This document shows, piece after piece, positions 17,331 through 26,963 of a DNA stretch of 53,951 bases. The notes beneath the pieces are model-generated. The model had not been told where the DNA came from. It saw nothing but the letters and a program-made list of their open reading frames with translations, and ran no database searches. Source of the stretch: Rhodospirillales bacterium. Lineage in GTDB: Bacteria; Pseudomonadota; Alphaproteobacteria; Acetobacterales; Acetobacteraceae. The stretch covers positions 1 to 53,951 of the forward strand of contig JANXTF010000078.1 in NCBI GenBank assembly GCA_025352565.1. Direction: 5' to 3'. Every line of letters starts with the position of its first letter. The first letter of the stretch is position 1. Position numbers and translations under genes: made by a program.

Positions 17331-18617
17331 TCAGGCGGCGAGGCGGTCGGTGATCGCGGGCAGGCCGGGGACGCGGCCGGCCGGCCCCATCGCCGCCAAC
17401 GTGGGAGTCGCCCGGAAGATGCGCGTGGCCGCGCGCTGGATGTCGGCGATGGTGACGGCGTTGATCTTGGCGACGGTCTCGGCGGTTGGAATGACGCGGC
17501 CGAACACCTGCATCTGGCGCGCGAGCTGCTCGCAGCGGCTGCCGGTGCTTTCCAGCGACATCAGCAGCGAGGCCTTCACCTGGGCGCGGGCGCGGCCGAG
17601 TTCGGCCTCGTTCACGTCGCGCTGGACCTTCTGAAGTTCGTCGAGCGTCACCGGGATGAGTTCGGCCGCCTCGCTCTCGCCGGTGCCGGCATAGATGCCG
17701 AACAGGCCGCCATCCATGGCGGGGGCCGCAAAGGAGTAGATCGAGTAGACGAGCCCGCGCTTCTCGCGCACCTCCTGGAACAGCCGCGACGACATGCCGC
17801 CGCCGAGCAGCGTGGAGAGCAGCATGGTGGCGTTGTAGTCGGGGTCGTCATAGCCGACCGAGGGGAAGCCCAGCACGATATGGACCTGGTCGAGGTCGCG
17901 CGCCTCGCGAAACTCCCCGCCGCGATACTCTGCCGGGGCGGCCTCGCTCGGCGCCAGCGTCGGGAGGTCCGCGAAGTGCAGGCGGGCGATGTCGAGGAAA
18001 TGGTCGTGGTCGAGGTTGCCGGCGCCCGCGATGACGGTGTTGGCCATGGTGTAGTGGCGCTTCATGTAGCCCATCAGCATGTCGCGCGGCATGGCGCGGA
18101 TGCCTGCCTCGGTGCCAAGCACGGGGCGGCCCATCGGCTGGGTGGGGTAGGCGGTTTCCTGAAAATGGTCGAACACGATGTCGTCCGGCGTGTCGTTGGC
18201 CTGGCCGATCTCCTGGAGGATGACGCCGCGCTCGCGCTCCAGCTCGTCGGGGTCGAAGGTGGAGTGGCTGAGGATGTCGCCGATGATGTCGGCGCCGAGT
18301 TCGGTGTCCTCCTTCAGCACCTTGACGTAGAACGCGGTCTGCTCGCGGGCGGTGTAGGCGTTGATGTGGCCGCCGACGGCCTCGATCTCCTCGGCGATGG
18401 CCGACGCGCTGCGGCGTTCGGTGCCCTTGAACGCCATGTGCTCGAGGAAATGCGACACGCCGTTCTCGGCCTCGGTCTCGTGGCGCGTGCCGGTGGCGAC
18501 GTAGGCGCCGAGCGAGACGGTCTCCACCCGGTCCATCCGCTCGCTGACCACGGTGAGGCCCGACGGCAGGCGGGTGACGCGGATGGCGTCGGTGTCGACG
18601 ATGCGGGTCTCGTTCAT
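17331..18617 (-). CDS. M16 family zinc peptidase (mitochondrial processing peptidase-like)
   Basis: The 428-residue protein carries the inverted zinc motif H-F-L-E-H at residues 56-60 and the third ligand Glu136 in V-I-L-Q-E-I, 76 residues later. R-E-Q-T-A-F-Y-V and G-G-G-M-S-S-R-L-F-Q-E-V-R-E-K-R-G-L-V-Y-S are standard M16 segments, the latter in the substrate-binding C-terminal half. It is the closest bacterial type to the beta subunit of the mitochondrial processing peptidase. No signal peptide is visible. Its ATG overlaps the thrC stop by 4 bases, a neighbour pair common in Rhodospirillales. Confidence 0.94.
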   Translation of the reverse strand: MNETRIVDTDAIRVTRLPSGLTVVSERMDRVETVSLGAYVATGTRHETEAENGVSHFLEHMAFKGTERRSASAIAEEIEAVGGHINAYTAREQTAFYVKVLKEDTELGADIIGDILSHSTFDPDELERERGVILQEIGQANDTPDDIVFDHFQETAYPTQPMGRPVLGTEAGIRAMPRDMLMGYMKRHYTMANTVIAGAGNLDHDHFLDIARLHFADLPTLAPSEAAPAEYRGGEFREARDLDQVHIVLGFPSVGYDDPDYNATMLLSTLLGGGMSSRLFQEVREKRGLVYSIYSFAAPAMDGGLFGIYAGTGESEAAELIPVTLDELQKVQRDVNEAELGRARAQVKASLLMSLESTGSRCEQLARQMQVFGRVIPTAETVAKINAVTIADIQRAATRIFRATPTLAAMGPAGRVPGLPAITDRLAA

Positions 18618-20017
18618 GCGGCATTCCTCAGCACGGTGGCGCGAACGCTGGCCTCGATGGCGGCGAGGTCGCGCGGAACGCGGGTGAAGCGTTCAGGCCT
18701 TTCATATAGGTCTGCGAGGCGGGGGGGCAAAGGTGGGCGGATACCCACGGCCTGCTCGATCGCGTCGGGGAACTTGGCGGGGTGGGCGGTCGCCATGGCG
18801 ATGGTGGGCACGCCGTGGTGGCAGGCCAGCGTGCGGGCGGCGGCGATGCCGATGGCGGTGTGCGGGTCGGCCAGGTAGCCGCACTGGCTGTGCAGGCGGC
18901 GGATTTCGGCGGTGGTGCCCGCGTCGTCGAGGCTGAAGCCGTGCAGAACCGCGGTGGCGCGCTTCCAGGCCACGTCGGACACCGGCATTTTTCCGGTGGC
19001 GCGGAACGCTTCCATGGCGTGGCGCGTGACGGCCGGGTCGCGGTCGGCCAGTTCGAACAGCAGGCGCTCGAAGTTGGAGCTGACCTGGATGTCCATGCTG
19101 GGGGACAGGCTCGGCTCCACCGGGCGCACCGACATGTCGTTGCCGGCGAGGAAGCGGGCGATAATGTCGTTGCGGTTGGCCGCCGCCGTCAGCCGGGCGA
19201 TGGGCAGGCCCATGCGGCGGGCGCACCAGGCGGCGAGCACGTTGCCGAAATTGCCGGTGGGGACGGCGAACGCGATTTCGCTTTCGGGACCGCCAAGGGC
19301 CAGGGCGCCGGCGACGTAGTACGGGATTTGCGCGGCGATGCGCGCCCAGTTGATCGAGTTGACGGCGGAAAGGCGCATCTCGGCGCGGAACGCCACGTCG
19401 GCGAACATCGCCTTCACGAGGTCCTGGCAATCGTCGAACGTGCCGTCGACGGCGAGGTTGGACACGTTGGCGGCGGTGACCGTCGTCATCTGCCGGCGCT
19501 GCACCTCGCTGGTGCGGCCCGCGGGGTGGAGGATGACGATGTCGACGCAGGCGCGGCCGGCACAGGCCTCGATGGCGGCGGACCCGGTGTCGCCGGAGGT
19601 GGCGCCGATGATGGTGACGCGCTCGCCGCGGGCGGTGAGCACATGGTCGAACAGGCGGCCGATGAGCTGGAGGGCCAGATCCTTGAAGGCGAGGGTGGGA
19701 CCGTGGAACAGCTCCTGCGCCCAGATGGAGGTGTCGAGCTGCACGAGGGGGACCACGGCGGGATGGCCGAAGCCGGCATAGGTTTCGTGGCAGAGCTTCT
19801 GGAGCGTGGTGGAAGGGATGGCGGTGCCGACGAAGGGTTGCAGCACGCGGAAGGCGAGTTCGGCGTAGGGCAGGCCGCGCAGCGCGCGCCAGTCGGCGCG
19901 GGACCAGAGGGGCCAGGTTTCCGGTACGTAGAGCCCGCCATCCTCGGCGAGGCCGGCGAGCAGCACGCCGGCGAAATCGCGAACGGGCGCCTGCCCGCGG
20001 GTGGAGATGTACCGCAT
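18614..20017 (-). CDS. thrC: Threonine synthase
   Basis: The 467-residue enzyme converts O-phosphohomoserine to threonine with PLP. The PLP lysine is Lys112 in H-G-P-T-L-A-F-K-D-L-A-L-Q. The N-terminal M-R-Y-I-S-T-R-G and the phosphate-binding G-A-T-S-G-D-T-G-S-A segment are typical of the long (class II) ThrC form. S-P-S-M-D-I-Q-V-S-S-N-F-E-R-L is also characteristic. The gene starts 6 bases after the glf stop and overlaps the M16 gene, so it sits in a glf-thrC-M16 run. Confidence 0.96.
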   Translation of the reverse strand: MRYISTRGQAPVRDFAGVLLAGLAEDGGLYVPETWPLWSRADWRALRGLPYAELAFRVLQPFVGTAIPSTTLQKLCHETYAGFGHPAVVPLVQLDTSIWAQELFHGPTLAFKDLALQLIGRLFDHVLTARGERVTIIGATSGDTGSAAIEACAGRACVDIVILHPAGRTSEVQRRQMTTVTAANVSNLAVDGTFDDCQDLVKAMFADVAFRAEMRLSAVNSINWARIAAQIPYYVAGALALGGPESEIAFAVPTGNFGNVLAAWCARRMGLPIARLTAAANRNDIIARFLAGNDMSVRPVEPSLSPSMDIQVSSNFERLLFELADRDPAVTRHAMEAFRATGKMPVSDVAWKRATAVLHGFSLDDAGTTAEIRRLHSQCGYLADPHTAIGIAAARTLACHHGVPTIAMATAHPAKFPDAIEQAVGIRPPLPPRLADLYERPERFTRVPRDLAAIEASVRATVLRNAA

Positions 20018-20023
20018 GGGGGA

Positions 20024-21211
20024 TTACTGCGGCAGGATTGCTGGCGGGGCAACCGTTGAAGCGGGAAGCCGATGAGGGGTGAATCCGGGAGCACGCGAGG
20101 GGAGGGGGGCGATGAGGCGGCGCGCGATGGCGAGCGCCTGGGCGACCACCTGGTCCATGTTGAGGTAGCGGTAGGTGCCGAGGCGGCCGGCGAAGGTGAC
20201 GCCGGGCGTGGCGTCGGCGAGCGCCTGGTAGCGGGCGTAGAGGGCGGCGTTGGCCGGGGTCGGGATCGGGTAGTACGGATCCCCCTCGGCCGCGGGATAT
20301 TCGGTGGTGATGCTGGTGGCGGGGTGGCGCTGGCCGGTGAGGTGCTTGTACTCGGTGATGCGGGTGTGGGGCACGCCCGGGTCCGGGTAGTTGACGACGG
20401 CGACCGGCTGGAACCGTTCGGCGGCGATGGTGCGGTGCTCGAAGCGCAGCGAGCGATAGGGCAGTTTGCCGAAGCGGTACTCGAAGAACTCGTCGATCGG
20501 GCCGGTGAAGACGATGTGGCTTGCGCGGACGCCGCGCGCCGCGTCGCGGTATTCGGTGCCGGTGCGCAGGGTGATCCGGGGATGGTCGAGCAGGCGCGCG
20601 AACAGCGCGGTGTACCCTTGTTCCGGCATCAGCTGATGGCGGTCGTCGAAGTAGCGGTCGTCGGCGTTGGTGCGGACCGGCACGCGGGCGGTGACCGATT
20701 TGTCCAGCGCGCTGGGGTCGAGCCCCCATTGCTTGCGGGTATAGCCGCGGAAGAATGCCTCATAGAGCGTGCGGCCGACGCGGGCGACGACGACATCCTC
20801 GGCGGTGCGGATGCGCGCGACGGGCTCCGCCTGCCGCGCCAGGAAAGCCTCGGTGTCCGCGTCGGTCGCGAGGGCGAGGCCGAACACGCGGTTGATGGTG
20901 GTGCGGTTGATCGGGACCGGCAGCAACTGGCCGCGATGATGGGCGAGCACGCGGTGCCGATACGGGCGCCATGCGGTGAAACGCGAGAGATAGCCGAGCA
21001 CGTTGTCGGAATTGGTGTGGAAGATGTGCGGGCCGTAGCGGTGGATGAGAATGCCGGCCGCGTCGGTGCCGTCATGCGCGTTGCCGCCGATATGCGGCCG
21101 GCGGTCGATGACCAGCACGCGGTGGCGGCCGGCGGCGGCGAGCCGCTCGGCCAGCACCGCGCCCGCGAAGCCTGCGCCGACGATGAGGAAGTCGTAATGG
21201 TCCCGCGGCAT
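20024..21211 (-). CDS. glf: UDP-galactopyranose mutase
   Basis: The 395-residue flavoprotein interconverts UDP-galactopyranose and UDP-galactofuranose. The FAD-binding segment F-L-I-V-G-A-G-F-A-G is at 8-17, followed by the family signature G-G-N-A-H-D and R-Y-G-P-H-I-F-H-T. Y-T-R-K-Q-W-G and R-V-P-V-R-T-N and the C-terminal L-G-T-Y-R-Y-L-N-M-D-Q are conserved catalytic and FAD-contact regions. Its product is the donor for galactofuranose in surface glycans, so it probably serves the polysaccharide genes elsewhere in this window. Its position directly ahead of thrC is odd. Confidence 0.96.
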   Translation of the reverse strand: MPRDHYDFLIVGAGFAGAVLAERLAAAGRHRVLVIDRRPHIGGNAHDGTDAAGILIHRYGPHIFHTNSDNVLGYLSRFTAWRPYRHRVLAHHRGQLLPVPINRTTINRVFGLALATDADTEAFLARQAEPVARIRTAEDVVVARVGRTLYEAFFRGYTRKQWGLDPSALDKSVTARVPVRTNADDRYFDDRHQLMPEQGYTALFARLLDHPRITLRTGTEYRDAARGVRASHIVFTGPIDEFFEYRFGKLPYRSLRFEHRTIAAERFQPVAVVNYPDPGVPHTRITEYKHLTGQRHPATSITTEYPAAEGDPYYPIPTPANAALYARYQALADATPGVTFAGRLGTYRYLNMDQVVAQALAIARRLIAPLPSRAPGFTPHRLPASTVAPPAILPQ

Positions 21212-21280
21212 CCACCTTGAGTAGCCGGAAAAGATGAAGATGGAGTTTCGACGGATGGTTTGCCCGGGGCGCGGGCGGCC

Positions 21281-21997
21281 CTACGTTTTGCCGCCGAGAT
21301 AGGCGTCGCGGATGCGCGGGTCGTGGGCGAGGCTGGCGGCCTCGCCGTGCAGGATGATGCGGCCGGTTTGCAGCACGTAGGCGTAGTGGGCGATGGCGAG
21401 CGCCAGGCTCGCGTTCTGCTCGACCATGAAGATGGTGACGCCGTCGCGGTTCACCGTCTGGATCAGTTCCAGCACGCGGTCCACGAACAGCGGCGAGAGG
21501 CCCATGGTGGGCTCGTCCATGCAGATGAGCTTGGGGCGGCCCATCAGCGCGCGGGCCATGGCGACCATCTGCTGCTCGCCGCCCGAGAGGGTGCCGGCGC
21601 GGCTGGCAAGGCGTTGGCGCACGCGGGGGAAGAGTTCGAGCATGCGGTCGAGGTCGTGGGCGATCTCTACGCGGTCGGAACGGGCGAAGGCGCCCATCAG
21701 CAGGTTCTCGCGCACGGTCATGGCGCCGAACAGCCGCCGCGCCTCGGGCACGCTGCCGATGCCGGCGCGGATGATTTTCGGCGTCGTCATGGCGGTGAGG
21801 TCGTGGCCGTCGAAACGCACGGTGCCGGCGCGGGGGCGCAGGAGGCCGAGGATGATCTTCATGGTGGTGGATTTGCCACTGGCGTTGCCGCCGAGAAGGC
21901 AGACGATCTGGCCCTGGCGCACCTCGATGTCGAGACCGAAATGGACCTGGACGGGGCCGTAGAAGGTGTCGATCTTCCGGAGGGTCAGGAGGGTCAC
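21281..21997 (-). CDS. livF: Branched-chain amino-acid type ABC transporter ATPase (LivF)
   Basis: The GTG at 21995-21997 overlaps the livG stop by 4 bases. The 238-residue ATPase has the Walker A motif G-G-N-A-S-G-K-S-T at 36-44, the signature L-S-G-G-E-Q-Q, Walker B L-I-C-M-D-E-P and the V-E-Q-N switch region typical of LivF. The Walker A is slightly unusual: most LivF proteins read G-R-N-G-A/V-G-K-T/S-T. It energises import of branched-chain or other amino acids, amides or similar solutes. Confidence 0.93.
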   Translation of the reverse strand: MTLLTLRKIDTFYGPVQVHFGLDIEVRQGQIVCLLGGNASGKSTTMKIILGLLRPRAGTVRFDGHDLTAMTTPKIIRAGIGSVPEARRLFGAMTVRENLLMGAFARSDRVEIAHDLDRMLELFPRVRQRLASRAGTLSGGEQQMVAMARALMGRPKLICMDEPTMGLSPLFVDRVLELIQTVNRDGVTIFMVEQNASLALAIAHYAYVLQTGRIILHGEAASLAHDPRIRDAYLGGKT

Positions 21998-22815
21998 AGC
22001 GCCTCCCCCATGGCGCGGTGTCCGAGATAGGCCTCGATCACCGCCGGGTCCTGCCGCACCGCGTCGGGCTTGCCCTCGGCGATCTTGGCGCCGTCGTCCA
22101 TGGCAATGACGCGGTCGGACAGGCGCATGACGAGATCGAGCTTGTGCTCGATCAGCAGGATCGTCTGGCCGCCCGCTTTCAGGTCGCCGATGATGTGCTG
22201 CATCTCGAGGGTTTCGCTCTCGTTCATGCCGGCGGTGGGCTCGTCGAGCAGGAGCACGCGGGGGCGCAGCGCAAGCGCGCGGGCGATCTCGACGCGGCGG
22301 CGGTTGGCGTAGCTGAGCGCGTAGGCGGGCTGGTCGAGCCGGGGCGTAAGTCGGTCGCCGAATATGGCGGCGATGGCCTCGATTTCGCGGTTCAGCGCGG
22401 CTTCCTCGGCTCTGACGCCGGGGGGGCGCAGCAGAGCCAAGGCGAGTTCGGCGACGGCGCCCAGGCCGGGCAAACGGGGCTTGACGGCGCGCAGGCGGTG
22501 ATGGGCGCCGACGAGCAGGTTGTCGCGCACCGACATGTTCGCGAAGACGCGGCCGTGCTGGAAGGTGCGGGCGAGGCCGCGCGCGGCGATGGTCTCGGGC
22601 GCGTGGCCGGCGATCTCGACGCCTTCGAGGGTGATGCGGCCGGCGTCGGGCGCGTCGTGGCCGCTGATGAGATTGAACAAGGTGGTCTTGCCGGCGCCGT
22701 TGGGCCCGATGATCGAGAGGAACTCGCCCGCGTGCAGCGTGAGGTCGATCGGCCGCACCGCGACGATGCCGCCGAAGCGGCGGGTGACGCTGCGGCATTC
22801 GAGCATGACGCTCAT
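21994..22815 (-). CDS. livG: Branched-chain amino-acid type ABC transporter ATPase (LivG)
   Basis: The 273-residue product has Walker [10 protein letters not shown] at 37-45, the LivG-type segment [12 protein letters not shown] and Walker [13 protein letters not shown]. The signature is L-S-Y-A-N-R-R rather than the common L-S-Y-G-x-x-R. The stop overlaps livF, and the start overlaps the permease stop by 4 bases. All components of the importer are thus in one transcription unit. Confidence 0.94.
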   Translation of the reverse strand: MSVMLECRSVTRRFGGIVAVRPIDLTLHAGEFLSIIGPNGAGKTTLFNLISGHDAPDAGRITLEGVEIAGHAPETIAARGLARTFQHGRVFANMSVRDNLLVGAHHRLRAVKPRLPGLGAVAELALALLRPPGVRAEEAALNREIEAIAAIFGDRLTPRLDQPAYALSYANRRRVEIARALALRPRVLLLDEPTAGMNESETLEMQHIIGDLKAGGQTILLIEHKLDLVMRLSDRVIAMDDGAKIAEGKPDAVRQDPAVIEAYLGHRAMGEAL

Positions 22816-24635
22816 GTGGTGCCGAACACGCCTTGCGGACGGAAGCGCACCAGCAGCAGCAAGGCAAGTCCGTAGATCAGCATGCGGTATTCGGCGGTGC
22901 CGCGGAACATCTCGGGCAGGGCGGTGAGGGCGACCGCGCCGAAGACGGCGCCGGCCACGTTGCCGAGGCCGCCGAGGATGACCATGGTCAAAGCCGAGAT
23001 CGAGACGGTCGACGTAAACGTTTCGTTATTGATGTACGAGTACAAATGCGCCGCGATGCCACCGCTGATGCCGGCGGAAAATCCGCCCACGGCGAAGGCG
23101 ATGGCCTTGTAGCGGCCGAGGCTGATGCCGTGCGCGCGGGCGGCCACGTCGTCGTCGCGGATGGCGCGGAAGGTGCGGCCGAGATGGGAACGCAGGAGGC
23201 GGGTTTGCAGCAAGGCCAGCAGGACCAGCACACCGAGCGTCACCCAGTAGGCGGCCCGCGGATTGTCGAGTTCGACGCCGCCAACCTGGAGTGGTGGAAT
23301 GTTGGTGACGCCCATTGGGCCGCGCGTGAGGCTCTCCCAGTTCAGGATGACGAGTCCGACCATCTCGCCGATGCCCAGCGTGGCGATCGACAGGTAATGG
23401 CTGCGCAGCCGGAACGCGGGCGCGATCAGCGCCGTGCCGAGCAGCGCCGTGACGAGGCCGGCGGCGGGCACCGAGGCCCAGACCGGCCAGTGCAGATCGA
23501 GCGCCAGCAGCGCCGAGGCATAGGCGCCGATCAGCAGCAGGCTGGCGTGGCCGAGCGAGATCTGGCCCAGCGTGCCGGCGACCAGGGTGAGGCTGATCGC
23601 CAGCATGGCGAACAGCCAGGCGTTGGTGAGCACCTGGAGCACGTACGGCGCGGCACCGGCCAGCGGCACGATGGCGGCCACCGCGATGGCGGCGATCACG
23701 GCGATGCGGGGCACGCGGACCGGCCGGCTCGGCATGACGAAGCTGCCGGTGAGCGGCTCGGGCGGCGTGGAGCGCGCGCTGGCGAACAATCCGTTCGGCC
23801 GCAGCACGAGAATCAGCAGCAGCAGCGCGAACGAGAACAGGTTGCGGTAGCTGGAGCCGAAGATGGCCACGCCGTAGCTTTCGGTAAGGCCCAGCAGCAG
23901 GCTGCCGAAGATGGCGCCCGGCACGTTGCCCATGCCGCCGACGACCTGCGCCACGACGCCCTTCAGCGTGGCGGCAAAGCTCATCGCCGGATCGATATGG
24001 TTGAAATACATGCCGACCAGCAGGCCGCTGAGGCCGCCCAGGGCCGAGGCGATGGCGAATACCGCCATGTTCACGCGGTCGGTATCCACCCCCATCTGGC
24101 GTGCCGCGTCACGATCCTGCGCGGTCGCGCGCACCGCCCAGCCGAGCTTGGTGAAGCGGAGGAAAAAATACAGCACCCCGGCGCTCACGATGCCGGTGGC
24201 CGCGATCAGCAGGTCGAGCGCGCCGATCGTGCCGCCGCCGATCTGGATGCGCCAGTTGGGCAAGGGCGAGGTGAGGGCGCGGGGATCGGGCGTGAAGATG
24301 ATTTGCAGAAGCTGGTCGAGCACCAGGCTGATGCCGATGGTGGCGAGCAGCGGCGCGATGCGCGCGGACCCGGCGAGCGGGCGCAGGCCGACGCGCTCGA
24401 TCAGGACGCCCAGGCCGGCACAGGCGATCATGACGGTCGGCGCGGTGACGGCGAGCGGCGCGTGCAGGTAGGTGAAGCACGCCCAGCCGATATAGGCCCC
24501 CACGGCATAGACCGAGCCATGCGCGAAGTTGATGAGGTGCGACACGCCGAAGATGAGCGCGAGCCCGACCGCCACCAGGGCGTAGATGTTGCCGATGATG
24601 AGGCCGTTGATGGTGTAGTCGAGCCAGGAGGACAT
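22812..24635 (-). CDS. Fused LivH-LivM permease of a branched-chain amino-acid type ABC transporter
   Basis: The 607-residue protein joins two permeases normally made separately. Residues about 1-290 are LivH-like ([21 protein letters not shown], then N-F-A-H-G and the E-A-A-like loop [15 protein letters not shown]). Residues about 310-605 are LivM-like ([17 protein letters not shown], then [14 protein letters not shown]). The join (about 290-310) is a short Ser/Pro-rich linker. Both ATPase-contact loops are kept, so a working two-in-one permease is expected. Confidence 0.94.
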   Translation of the reverse strand: MSSWLDYTINGLIIGNIYALVAVGLALIFGVSHLINFAHGSVYAVGAYIGWACFTYLHAPLAVTAPTVMIACAGLGVLIERVGLRPLAGSARIAPLLATIGISLVLDQLLQIIFTPDPRALTSPLPNWRIQIGGGTIGALDLLIAATGIVSAGVLYFFLRFTKLGWAVRATAQDRDAARQMGVDTDRVNMAVFAIASALGGLSGLLVGMYFNHIDPAMSFAATLKGVVAQVVGGMGNVPGAIFGSLLLGLTESYGVAIFGSSYRNLFSFALLLLILVLRPNGLFASARSTPPEPLTGSFVMPSRPVRVPRIAVIAAIAVAAIVPLAGAAPYVLQVLTNAWLFAMLAISLTLVAGTLGQISLGHASLLLIGAYASALLALDLHWPVWASVPAAGLVTALLGTALIAPAFRLRSHYLSIATLGIGEMVGLVILNWESLTRGPMGVTNIPPLQVGGVELDNPRAAYWVTLGVLVLLALLQTRLLRSHLGRTFRAIRDDDVAARAHGISLGRYKAIAFAVGGFSAGISGGIAAHLYSYINNETFTSTVSISALTMVILGGLGNVAGAVFGAVALTALPEMFRGTAEYRMLIYGLALLLLVRFRPQGVFGTT

Positions 24636-24666
24636 CAGCGCGCGGTTTTCATGAAGAAACCCCTTT

Positions 24667-24715
24667 CCCCCGTCATGGTCGGGCCCCCGTCATGGTCGGC
24701 CTTCGCTGACCATGA
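24667..24715. repeat. REP-like repeat and hairpin between livK and the permease gene
   Basis: CCCCCGTCATGGTCGG occurs twice at 17-bp spacing (24667-24682 and 24684-24699). The second copy pairs TCATGGTC (24690-24697) with GACCATGA (24708-24715) around a 10-base loop. Such CGTCATGGTCGG elements resemble dispersed palindromes of alphaproteobacteria. The element sits in the only real gap of the operon, directly after the binding-protein gene. Confidence 0.75.
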
Positions 24716-24749
24716 AGGCGAGTGTCAGGGCGTTGGTCAGTCGCCGGCA

Positions 24750-25880
24750 TCACCCCGCCGCCGGCGCTGTCCCGTCCCACACCACGAATTTCTGGTCCCT
24801 CACCTGCAGCAGCTTGTAGGTGGCGCCCTGCACCCGCCGCGTGGCGGGGTCGAACGCGACTTTCCCGTAGATGACGCTGGGCACGTCCTTGATGTCGAGC
24901 AATCCGGCCTGCATGCCCTCGCGGGTCGCGCCGTATTTGTCGCAGAGCATCGCGAACAGGACCATCGTGTCATAGGCGCCGGCGCTGAAGCTGTCCGGTT
25001 CCTGGTCGTACTTCTTGCGGTAGCGCGCGACGAAATCGACCACCTCGGGGCGTGGGTCGCCGGGAAAGAAGGTGGACATGACCCAGTCCCCTTCCACGCC
25101 CTGGCCGCCCAGCTCGATGAATTTGGGCGAGTAGTTGCTCGTGCCCGCGAGGATGGGCAGCTTGAGGCCGGTGTCGCGGGTCTGGCGGGAAATCAAGGCC
25201 CCATCGGCGTAGTACGACAGCAGCACCAGCCCGTCGGGCTTGCTGTCCCGCGCGCGCACCAAGGTGGGGCGGAAATCCTGCTCGGCCGCGAGGTAGCCCT
25301 CGACCGCGACCACCTGCATGCCGAGACCGGGGGCGGCGGCCATGAAGGCGTCCTTCGCCGTGCGGCCCCAATCGGTATTCAGGTGCAGCAGCGCCGGGCG
25401 CTTGAAGCCGAGTTTGGCGGCGTATTTCGCGAGGTTGGGCTGCTCCTCGGCCTGGCTGGTCGAGTTGCTCCACATGTGGTCGCCGCCCTTGGTGAAGTCG
25501 GGATGCGAATTGGTGAAGCCGAACTGCACCAGCTTGGCGCGCTGGTAGATCGGCGAGGCCGCCATCGAGGCGGGGGAGGCGAAATCGCCCAGCTCGATCA
25601 CGATGCGCGGATCGGACACCAGCTTCTGTGCCACCGCGACCGATTGGCGCGGGTCGGACTGGCTGTCCTGGAAATCGTATTCGATCGGCCGGCCCTTGAC
25701 GCCGCCGGCGCCGTTGATGCCCTCGAGTGCCAGGTCGAACCCGCGCTTCCATTGCGCGCCGTACTGCGCGTTGGGCCCGGTGAGCGGGCCGCTCACGCCG
25801 GCCACGATAGGCTCGGCCGCGCGGGCGCCAAAGGCCGGAAGCGCGGCGGCGGCGAGGAGAGTGCGTCGGGAAAGGGGCAT
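24750..25880 (-). CDS. Periplasmic substrate-binding protein of the same ABC transporter (LivK-type)
   Basis: The 376-residue protein begins with two arginines and a short hydrophobic stretch (R-R-T-L-L-A-A-A-A-L-P-A-F-G-A-R-A-A), likely a Sec or Tat signal cut after A-R-A. The mature protein is a type I periplasmic-binding (Peripla_BP_6) protein: V-S-G-P-L-T-G-P-N-A-Q-Y-G near 30, G-V-K-G-R-P-I-E-Y, and F-S-A-G-A-Y-D-T-M near 298. It should deliver the substrate to the LivHM fusion. The ligand could be a branched-chain amino acid, amide or urea; the pocket residues do not decide this by eye. Confidence 0.92.
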   Translation of the reverse strand: MPLSRRTLLAAAALPAFGARAAEPIVAGVSGPLTGPNAQYGAQWKRGFDLALEGINGAGGVKGRPIEYDFQDSQSDPRQSVAVAQKLVSDPRIVIELGDFASPASMAASPIYQRAKLVQFGFTNSHPDFTKGGDHMWSNSTSQAEEQPNLAKYAAKLGFKRPALLHLNTDWGRTAKDAFMAAAPGLGMQVVAVEGYLAAEQDFRPTLVRARDSKPDGLVLLSYYADGALISRQTRDTGLKLPILAGTSNYSPKFIELGGQGVEGDWVMSTFFPGDPRPEVVDFVARYRKKYDQEPDSFSAGAYDTMVLFAMLCDKYGATREGMQAGLLDIKDVPSVIYGKVAFDPATRRVQGATYKLLQVRDQKFVVWDGTAPAAG

Positions 25881-25913
25881 GGCAAGATCTCCGATTGCTG
25901 CGTTGCGGAAACG

Positions 25914-26963
25914 CTAGCGAAGATCGGCGCGGGGCGAAAGCGCCCGCCTGACCTCGCGCGCGCTTCGCGCCCATTCCGCCCGCGTGTCCAGGGGCCGGGC
26001 GGGAGGCGGCGCGGTTGCCAGGCTGCGGATCGCGGCAGCCAAAGCGTGCGGCTCGGCGGTGCAGAGCAAGGCGGACGGCACGCCGTCGAACTGCTCGGCG
26101 AGCCCGCCGACCCGCGTCGCCACGACCCAGCGCCCGGCCGCCAAGGCGGCCGCGGCCGCCCCGCTCTGGCTCGCCTCGCGGTACGGCAGCACCAGCGCGT
26201 CGGCCCAGGCGAGCAAGGCGCCAATTTCGGCCTCCGGCACCCAGCGGTTCTCGACCGCGACGTTCGGGATCGCGCGCAGCGCGGCGAGCGTGGGGGTCTC
26301 GGGGCCGTGGCCCACGACGCGCATCTCGAAATCGCACCCGGCCATCTCGCGCAGCGTCGGCGGCAGCAGGTCGAGGCCCTTGTAGGGCAGCAGCCGCCCG
26401 AAGCTCAGGAGGCGCAGCCGGCCGCCATGGGCCCGCGGCGGCGGCGGCGGCGGGCCGAACACCAGCGGCGGCAGGTGCGACAGAGCGACGTTGCGGAAAC
26501 CCTGCGCCCGCAGCCGGTCCTGGACATGGGCGGTGAGCGCGATCAGCCCCGCGGCGCGCCGGCACAGGGCGCGTTGCAGGCGCATCTGCAACGGGAAGCC
26601 GTCGCCGGGATGGGCGTCCGCGTCATGCACGACCACCCACATCTTCACGCCCAGCCGGCGCAGGGCCGCCCACATCAGCAGATCGAGTGGGCCGGCCATG
26701 GCGCAGATCGCGGCGTCGAAGCCGTACGGCCGCAGCCGGGCGGCGAGCGGCGCCACGGCGAACGGCAATCCCGGAACGCGGGCCAGGAGGGAGGGGAGGC
26801 CGCGATAGGTCGGCACCGTCAGCACCTCGCCCGGCGCGTCCGCGCCGGCCAGCAACTCCGCTCCGTCGGACAGCGACAGCACGGCACCCAGCGCCTGGGC
26901 CAGCGCCATCGCGTAACGCGGGCCGGCGCCGCGCCGCCCCCATTGCCATACCAGCAGCTTCAC
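25914..26963 (-). CDS. Glycosyltransferase family 4-like protein
   Basis: The 349-residue protein shows a GT-B fold. The N-terminal acceptor domain begins M-K-L-L-V-W-Q-W-G-R-R-G-A-G-P-R-Y, and the donor domain has R-L-L-S-F-G-R-L-L-P-Y-K-G-L-D-L-L near 183 and W-A-D-A-L-V-L-P-Y-R-E-A-S-Q-S-G near 260. The E-x7-E motif of classic GT4 enzymes is altered to E-A-S-Q-S-G. The stop codon overlaps nothing, but the start overlaps the stop of the next glycosyltransferase gene by 4 bases, so the two are one operon. Acceptor and sugar are unknown. Confidence 0.87.
   Translation of the reverse strand: MKLLVWQWGRRGAGPRYAMALAQALGAVLSLSDGAELLAGADAPGEVLTVPTYRGLPSLLARVPGLPFAVAPLAARLRPYGFDAAICAMAGPLDLLMWAALRRLGVKMWVVVHDADAHPGDGFPLQMRLQRALCRRAAGLIALTAHVQDRLRAQGFRNVALSHLPPLVFGPPPPPPRAHGGRLRLLSFGRLLPYKGLDLLPPTLREMAGCDFEMRVVGHGPETPTLAALRAIPNVAVENRWVPEAEIGALLAWADALVLPYREASQSGAAAAALAAGRWVVATRVGGLAEQFDGVPSALLCTAEPHALAAAIRSLATAPPPARPLDTRAEWARSAREVRRALSPRADLR

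Noticed and set aside
24667-24715. Palindromic copies as an insertion sequence end.
   Set aside because: No transposase frame, target duplication or terminal repeat pair is near; the size fits a REP-type element.
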